NCBI RefSeq assembly: GCF_000411555.1
Contig: NZ_KE150487.1
Location: forward strand, 1-64,000
Direction of reading: 5' to 3'
Length of the DNA: 64,000 nucleotides
Origin: Atopobium sp. oral taxon 199 str. F0494
GTDB lineage: Bacteria > Actinomycetota > Coriobacteriia > Coriobacteriales > Atopobiaceae
A program made the translations under genes and the position numbers. Under the pieces are notes generated by a model, which saw only the letters and a list, made by a program, of their open reading frames with translations, had not been told where the DNA came from and ran no database searches. Positions 59,585 to 64,000 of this stretch are shown one piece after another. Numbering within the stretch: the stretch's first letter is position 1; every line of letters begins with the position of its first letter.

Positions 59585-60660
59585 TCGGACTTACCCCACA
59601 TGCGACGGAGCGCATTTGCCAGAGCGCCGGGATTTTCTATACCCAAATCACCAAGGCGGTTGGGATTGGTTTCAGCGACGTTCAGAAGCTCCTGCAAAGA
59701 ATCGTATTCGTCAACGATCTTTGCTGCCATATCGTCTCTGACCATCGAGACACGCGAAAGCGTTCGAAGTCCCAAAGGAACCATAGCCGCATCGGTTGGA
59801 AGATCCTCGCTGTAGCCAAGAATATGGCCTACAACCTGAGATGATCTGAGCTCCGTGTTCTCTGTTTCATGGAACGCACGGCGTATCGCCCGCGCGTTTT
59901 CAACCGAGGAGTCCTTAGCATAGTCACGAATCATAAGGTCATACGCTTCGTTCACACCGCCCAGGTATTCTTCACGCTGCATGGACGTTATCTTGCCCTC
60001 GGTACCAAGCTCAAGAATACGCGCATCGAGCTGCTCCGCCACTTTCATGAGCACCTCAAAGAGATAAAATGTCTCGGCGACATCTCCAAGTGTTACATAA
60101 TTGTCCAACTCAAGAGCGGTAAGACGCAAAAGTTCACGGTCAAGCGCTTGGCGCGTGTTTTGCATGGCAACCGAAAGCTGGCTGACGGCCGTCATAATCG
60201 CAGGAACAGCCTTTAGTTGAATGGCGCGACCATCAACGTAAACCGTAATCAGTGAGCGACGAGAAGAAACGGCCACCACAATCGATTTGGTCAGCAGGCT
60301 CATGCGAGCCGCTGTGCGATGCCTTGTGCCTGTTTCGGCAGTTGGCAGCGAGGCGTCCGGGTTCAGGTGAAAATTGGCGCGCACGATGCGGGTAAGGTCC
60401 TTATCGATGACCACGGCACCGTCCATCTTGCAGAGCTCAAACAGGCGGTTTGCGGTAAATGAAACGTCCAGAGCGAAGCCGTCACTGCCCGCCGCAAGCA
60501 CGTTCTCACGATCCCCCACGCAAATGAGAGCGCCGAGATGTCCCGCGAGAATCATGTCAAGCGCCATGCGCAGCGCCGTTCCCGGAGCGGTCATCTTGAT
60601 AGCAAGCGCCTGCCGAGCGTCCGTATCATCAAGTGTTTGTGTAAGCTGTGAAGACTCCAT
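59581..60660 (-). CDS. disA: DNA-integrity scanning diadenylate cyclase DisA
   Basis: 359 residues. Makes the second messenger c-di-AMP from two ATP. The DAC domain has MDGAVVIDKDLTRIV (DGA motif) and TGTRHRTAARMS (RHR motif). Linker helices and a C-terminal helix-hairpin-helix (LGDLGIENPGALANALRRM) bind branched DNA. It follows clpC, as in many Gram-positive genomes, but a repeat-rich 150-base gap separates them. Confidence 0.95.
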   Translation of the reverse strand: MESSQLTQTLDDTDARQALAIKMTAPGTALRMALDMILAGHLGALICVGDRENVLAAGSDGFALDVSFTANRLFELCKMDGAVVIDKDLTRIVRANFHLNPDASLPTAETGTRHRTAARMSLLTKSIVVAVSSRRSLITVYVDGRAIQLKAVPAIMTAVSQLSVAMQNTRQALDRELLRLTALELDNYVTLGDVAETFYLFEVLMKVAEQLDARILELGTEGKITSMQREEYLGGVNEAYDLMIRDYAKDSSVENARAIRRAFHETENTELRSSQVVGHILGYSEDLPTDAAMVPLGLRTLSRVSMVRDDMAAKIVDEYDSLQELLNVAETNPNRLGDLGIENPGALANALRRMWGKSE

Positions 60661-60741
60661 AACGCTCTCCCGTATGAAAGCCGGCTCCGAAGAGCCGGCA
60701 GTCCGTCACAGTAAAGTATACGGGTTTTTATCAATCACGCC

Positions 60742-60804
60742 GCGAGAAGTGCAGGCCGCTTGGACATCAGGTTCTTCTCGCGCCCCGTCAAAGCGCTTCT
60801 CGCC
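60742..60804. repeat. Three clustered repeat words between clpC and disA
   Basis: GCGAGAAGTGC at 60742, then the inverted form TTCTTCTCGCG at 60772 and GCGCTTCTCGCC at 60793, all within 63 bases after the clpC stop (60811). The first and last can pair to form a large stem. Confidence 0.7.
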
Positions 60805-60810
60805 GTATGT

Positions 60811-63432
60811 TTAGTCGGCAGACGATGCCAGACCGGAACCTTGCGCAGGCGTCTTTGGCTCGGGCATTGCAGGAAGGTTGAACGTATCCTCAACGCGCGC
60901 CATGCTTTCACGCTTGCGCGGCGCGGGAATCTCTCCTTTGGTCTTCACAAACGAGAGGCTTTCCCCCGTATCGTCCACATCAACCAGTACGATATCGCCG
61001 GCCTGCCACTTTCCTTCAAGCAGCTCTTCTGAAAGAGGGTCTTCAATCATTGCCTGAATGGCGCGGCGAAGCGGACGAGCTCCGTAGACGGGGTCGGTTC
61101 CGTTTTTAGCGATAAGGTCCGCAGCGGCATCGGTAAGCTCAATGGACATGCCGTTCGCAATCAAACGATCGCGGAGCTCAAGAACCATCAGGTCAACAAT
61201 GCTACGAAGCTGTTCTTTCGTAAGCGACTTAAAGACCACAATCTCGTCCACGCGGTTCAAAAACTCAGGACGGAAACTACGCTTGAGCTCACCCATCACG
61301 CGACTTGAAATCTCTTTATCGGAAAGACCACCGGAGCCTTCAGCCGAGAAGCCCATGGTGTTGGTCTTTGCGATTTCTCGCGCGCCGATGTTGGACGTCA
61401 TGATAACGACCGTGTTAGAAAAGTCCACATGGCGGCCTTGACCATCCGTCAGACGACCCTCGTCCAAAATCTGGAGCAGTACATTGAACACATCGGGATG
61501 AGCCTTTTCAATCTCGTCAAAAAGGAGAACGGAGTACGGACGACGACGCACCGCTTTAGTAAGCTCGCCGCCTTCGTCGTATCCCACATATCCTGGAGGC
61601 GCGCCCACGAGCTTAGCCACGGTATGGCGCTCCATATATTCAGACATATCAAAGGATATGAGCGTATCCTCGCTACCGAAGAGGAACTCCGCCAGCGATT
61701 TTGCAAGCTCCGTCTTGCCAACGCCCGATGGCCCCAAGAAGATGAACGAACCGCCGGGACGGCGCGGATCCTTGAGCGGACTGCGGGAACGCCTGATTGC
61801 CTTGGCAACCTTTGCCACGGCTTCTTCCTGACCAATAACGCGCTTGTGCAGGATATCTTCCGTGCGCAGCAGGCGCGAAGCTTCGGTTTCAGTCAAGCTC
61901 GACACCGGAACGCCTGTGATGCTGGAGACTACTTTGGCTATATCATCTTCATCAACGGTTACGATATGCTCATCAAGCTCCGCACGCCAATTCTTCTCAA
62001 GTTCGTCACGTTGAGCGAGAAGCTTTTTTTCTTCATCGCGGAGCTGCGCTGCGCGTTCAAATTCCTGAACGGAAGCGGCTTTTGCCTTGTCTTTGCTCAC
62101 GCGCTCAAGATCGGCGTCTACCTGAGCAATTTCAGGCGGCAGCGACATCTTGTGAATGCGGGCGCGGGCGCCAGCCTCATCCAAGACATCAATAGCTTTA
62201 TCAGGCAGGAAACGATCTTGAATGTAGCGATGGGAAAGCATGACCGCCGCGTTGATAGCGGCTTCGGTATAGCGCACATGGTGATGCTTCTCATAACGAT
62301 CCTGCAGACCGTAGATGATGCTGATGGTGTCGTCCGTACTCGGCTCACCGATGTTCACAGGTTGGAAACGGCGCTCGAAGGCCGCATCCTTCTCGATATG
62401 CTTGCGATATTCTTCCGCTGTAGTTGCGCCTATGACCTGAATCTCTCCGCGCGAAAGAGGCGGCTTCAAAATTGAAGCAGCATCAATGGAGCCTTCCGCT
62501 GAACCGGCACCGATAACGGTATGAATCTCATCTATAAAGAGAATGTCGTTTTGAGATTGCTCCAGCTCCGCGACGACCTTCTTCATGCGGTCCTCAAACT
62601 CACCACGATATTTGGAGCCTGCTACGAGACTGGCAAGGTCAAGCGTCCATACCTGCTTACCGCGAAGAATATCTGGCACATTACCTGAGGCGATAAGCTG
62701 CGCTAACCCTTCAACAATGGCCGTCTTGCCTACTCCCGGGTCGCCAAGGATAAGCGGATTGTTCTTTTGGCGGCGCGCCAACACCTGCATAACGCGCTCA
62801 ATCTCGCGGTCGCGGCCGATTACGGGATCAAGCTTTTCGTCTGACGCAAGTTTGGTCAAGTTGCGGCCAAACTGTTCAAGCATAGAACCATCACCGGAAC
62901 TGGAAGTAGCACGCTGGGGTCCTCCAACAGGCATGCCAAAAATGCTCGGATCCATGCGAACATCTTGTATGGCCGGACCTGACCCGTCAGGTGCGCCGGA
63001 CTCAATCAGATTTTCAACGGCGGTACGCACGGCATCACCGGAAACGCCCATCGTACGCAGGGCGTCCATAGCGCGGCCGTTGCCCTCGGATACGATGCCT
63101 AAAAGGAGGTGCTCGGTGCCGATATAGGTTTGCCCATGCGTCATGGTCTCACGATACGCGTCTTCAAGTACGCGTTTAGTGCGCGGAGTAAAGGGAATGT
63201 GTCCTCCGGGAACAGGATCGCCCGAACCTGTGGTCAGCTCTTTTACCGTTGCAAGGGTCTCCTCGTACGTCACGTCAAGCTTGGCGAGCGCTTGAGCCGC
63301 AATACCCTCACCCTCTTTTATCAGAGCAAGAAGCAGGTGCTCCGTACCAACATACAGCTGGTCAAGATTGCGCGCCTCATCTTGCGCAAGACTCATGACC
63401 TTACGGGCTTTGTCTGTGAATTTATCAAACAT
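60811..63432 (-). CDS. clpC: ATP-dependent Clp protease ATPase subunit ClpC
   Basis: 873 residues. Two N-terminal repeats ([39 protein letters not shown]) bind adaptors. AAA domain 1: [28 protein letters not shown] middle coiled-coil/UVR region spans about 400-480. AAA domain 2: [27 protein letters not shown], and the ClpP-binding part near the end. Unfolds and feeds proteins to ClpP. A hairpin covering the ribosome binding site lies just upstream. Confidence 0.96.
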   Translation of the reverse strand: MFDKFTDKARKVMSLAQDEARNLDQLYVGTEHLLLALIKEGEGIAAQALAKLDVTYEETLATVKELTTGSGDPVPGGHIPFTPRTKRVLEDAYRETMTHGQTYIGTEHLLLGIVSEGNGRAMDALRTMGVSGDAVRTAVENLIESGAPDGSGPAIQDVRMDPSIFGMPVGGPQRATSSSGDGSMLEQFGRNLTKLASDEKLDPVIGRDREIERVMQVLARRQKNNPLILGDPGVGKTAIVEGLAQLIASGNVPDILRGKQVWTLDLASLVAGSKYRGEFEDRMKKVVAELEQSQNDILFIDEIHTVIGAGSAEGSIDAASILKPPLSRGEIQVIGATTAEEYRKHIEKDAAFERRFQPVNIGEPSTDDTISIIYGLQDRYEKHHHVRYTEAAINAAVMLSHRYIQDRFLPDKAIDVLDEAGARARIHKMSLPPEIAQVDADLERVSKDKAKAASVQEFERAAQLRDEEKKLLAQRDELEKNWRAELDEHIVTVDEDDIAKVVSSITGVPVSSLTETEASRLLRTEDILHKRVIGQEEAVAKVAKAIRRSRSPLKDPRRPGGSFIFLGPSGVGKTELAKSLAEFLFGSEDTLISFDMSEYMERHTVAKLVGAPPGYVGYDEGGELTKAVRRRPYSVLLFDEIEKAHPDVFNVLLQILDEGRLTDGQGRHVDFSNTVVIMTSNIGAREIAKTNTMGFSAEGSGGLSDKEISSRVMGELKRSFRPEFLNRVDEIVVFKSLTKEQLRSIVDLMVLELRDRLIANGMSIELTDAAADLIAKNGTDPVYGARPLRRAIQAMIEDPLSEELLEGKWQAGDIVLVDVDDTGESLSFVKTKGEIPAPRKRESMARVEDTFNLPAMPEPKTPAQGSGLASSAD

Positions 63433-63439
63433 TGCAGAT

Positions 63440-63467
63440 AAACCTCTCTGTCGCTTTTCGGAGGTTT
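63440..63467 (-). promoter_or_regulatory. 5' UTR hairpin hiding the clpC ribosome binding site
   Basis: On the minus strand, AAACCTC (63461-63467) can pair with GAGGTTT (63440-63446) across a 14-base loop. The second arm holds the GAGAGGT that serves as the ribosome binding site, seven to eight bases before the ATG at 63432. Folding would block initiation; melting on heat or factor binding would free it. Confidence 0.5.
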
Positions 63468-63575
63468 ATGTACCCAGTATCGTCGGATGCAAACATAGCG
63501 CCGGTTGTCGGGTCAGGTTAGGTCAGTTCCACTTCCTGGTATCCCATACGCTTCAGCTTCTGTTGTAGTTTCTGT

Positions 63576-63626
63576 TTCAGTTCTGCGCACATTGAGCTTC
63601 TACTTCAGTCCTGCGCACATTGGCTC
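63576..63626. repeat. Direct repeat of about 22 bases, period 28
   Basis: TTCAGTTCTGCGCACATTGA (63576-) is repeated as TTCAGTCCTGCGCACATTGG (63604-), with further TTCAG-like fragments upstream. It abuts the stop of the partial gene at 63625, repeating the pattern of repeats next to stop codons. Confidence 0.7.
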
Positions 63627-64000
63627 ACACCGCCCGCGTATCATTTTCCGCTGCATCGTATTCTTGGTGCAGCTGCTCCCAGGTAGGCATCATGTTTCGC
63701 AGCTGATCAAAGGTTGTCATGGCAAAGGACGGGTTCTGCTCCCGTAGCCTATTAAATTCCTGATCCAAAAACTGCATTTCTGTGACAGCATTCCTGCAAT
63801 GGTCGCTGGCGGCAAGATCTCCAAACTTCGTTTTAGCGGCAATCCACATGACCGCCGTTAGCAGCAATCCACGTATTCCGGAAAAATTCCGATCCTCATG
63901 TTTAGGACGAATTGTAGTTCCGATAGACTTCAAAAAATCATACGCTTCCGCTCCGGCGCGGATGTATGCTTTCGTATCGCGGTAGGTACAGGTTCGCAGA
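63625..64000 (-). CDS. C-terminal part of a ketopantoate reductase-like protein (partial)
   Basis: The reading frame is open from the window edge to a stop at 63625; about 125 residues are visible, so the N-terminus lies outside. The text AYIRAGAEAYDFLKSIG and FGDLAASDHCRNAVTEMQFL, then PTWEQLHQE, resembles the C-terminal domain of the ApbA/PanE (2-dehydropantoate 2-reductase) family, where Ser-Asp-His and Asn lie in the helical substrate domain. The NADPH-binding half would be beyond the edge. Family assignment is tentative; a TTG start at 63933 giving a short protein is unlikely because the frame continues upstream with protein-like composition. Confidence 0.45.
   Translation of the reverse strand, partial: LRTCTYRDTKAYIRAGAEAYDFLKSIGTTIRPKHEDRNFSGIRGLLLTAVMWIAAKTKFGDLAASDHCRNAVTEMQFLDQEFNRLREQNPSFAMTTFDQLRNMMPTWEQLHQEYDAAENDTRAV

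Overview
The window is a chromosomal housekeeping region of a Gram-positive bacterium of the Actinomycetota. The class Coriobacteriia is the most likely home. The reasons are the rplQ-ecfA-ecfT-truA order with both Ecf ATPases fused in one chain, a DisA-ClpC neighbourhood, moderately GC-rich coding DNA, tRNA genes that encode CCA, and [NiFe]-hydrogenase maturation genes next to the ribosomal superoperon. The assignment is inference; the 16S gene at 3445-4961 would settle it. Nearly everything is on the minus strand and is therefore read from high to low coordinates.

Layout from low to high coordinate. A 16S-23S-5S rRNA operon (about 52-5220) has no tRNA in its spacer. Next come two family-2 glycosyltransferases (5298-7534, the second on the plus strand), a degenerate LytR-CpsA-Psr-like membrane protein, truA, and the energizing module of an ECF vitamin/metal transporter (ecfT, fused ecfA). 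From 11945 to 31323 lies the rpsL/S10/spc/alpha cluster: rpsL, rpsG, fusA, rpsJ, rplC-D-W-B, rpsS, rplV, rpsC, rplP, rpmC, rpsQ, rplN-X-E, rpsN, rpsH, rplF, rplR, rpsE, rpmD, rplO, secY, adk, map, infA, rpmJ, rpsM-K-D, rpoA, rplQ. It is cut into shorter transcription units by hairpins and new promoters after rpsJ, rplX, secY and possibly rplW. A GNAT acetyltransferase follows, then a metal island (31438-36922): an ArsR/SmtB sensor, hypB, a 1001-residue Fe-S/FAD/NADPH oxidoreductase and hypA. Then come rpoC-rpoB, rplL-rplJ with an L10 leader, rplA-rplK, nusG-secE, tRNA-Trp and rpmG, followed by tuf with tRNA-Met, tRNA-Thr and tRNA-Tyr. The last part holds a membrane methyltransferase, tRNA-Thr(TGT), a YacP-type RNase, rlmB, cysS, an AT-rich plus-strand ABC exporter that looks acquired, ispF-ispD-disA, clpC, and a gene cut by the window edge.

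The genes together supply transcription (rpoA, rpoB, rpoC, nusG), ribosome building, translation factors (EF-Tu, EF-G, IF1, Met-aminopeptidase), secretion (SecY, SecE), c-di-AMP signalling, isoprenoid synthesis and protein quality control. No CRISPR array, prophage or IS element was seen.

The most unusual points are: a helix-hairpin-helix domain like the RNA polymerase alpha C-terminal domain at the end of RpoC; a rewritten, longer fork-loop segment in RpoB; a natural Arg at position 88 of S12; a short palindromic word (core GCGAGAAGTACTTCTCGC) that recurs just after stop codons; a metal-sensing ArsR protein next to hydrogenase maturation genes; and a hairpin that would hide the clpC ribosome binding site.
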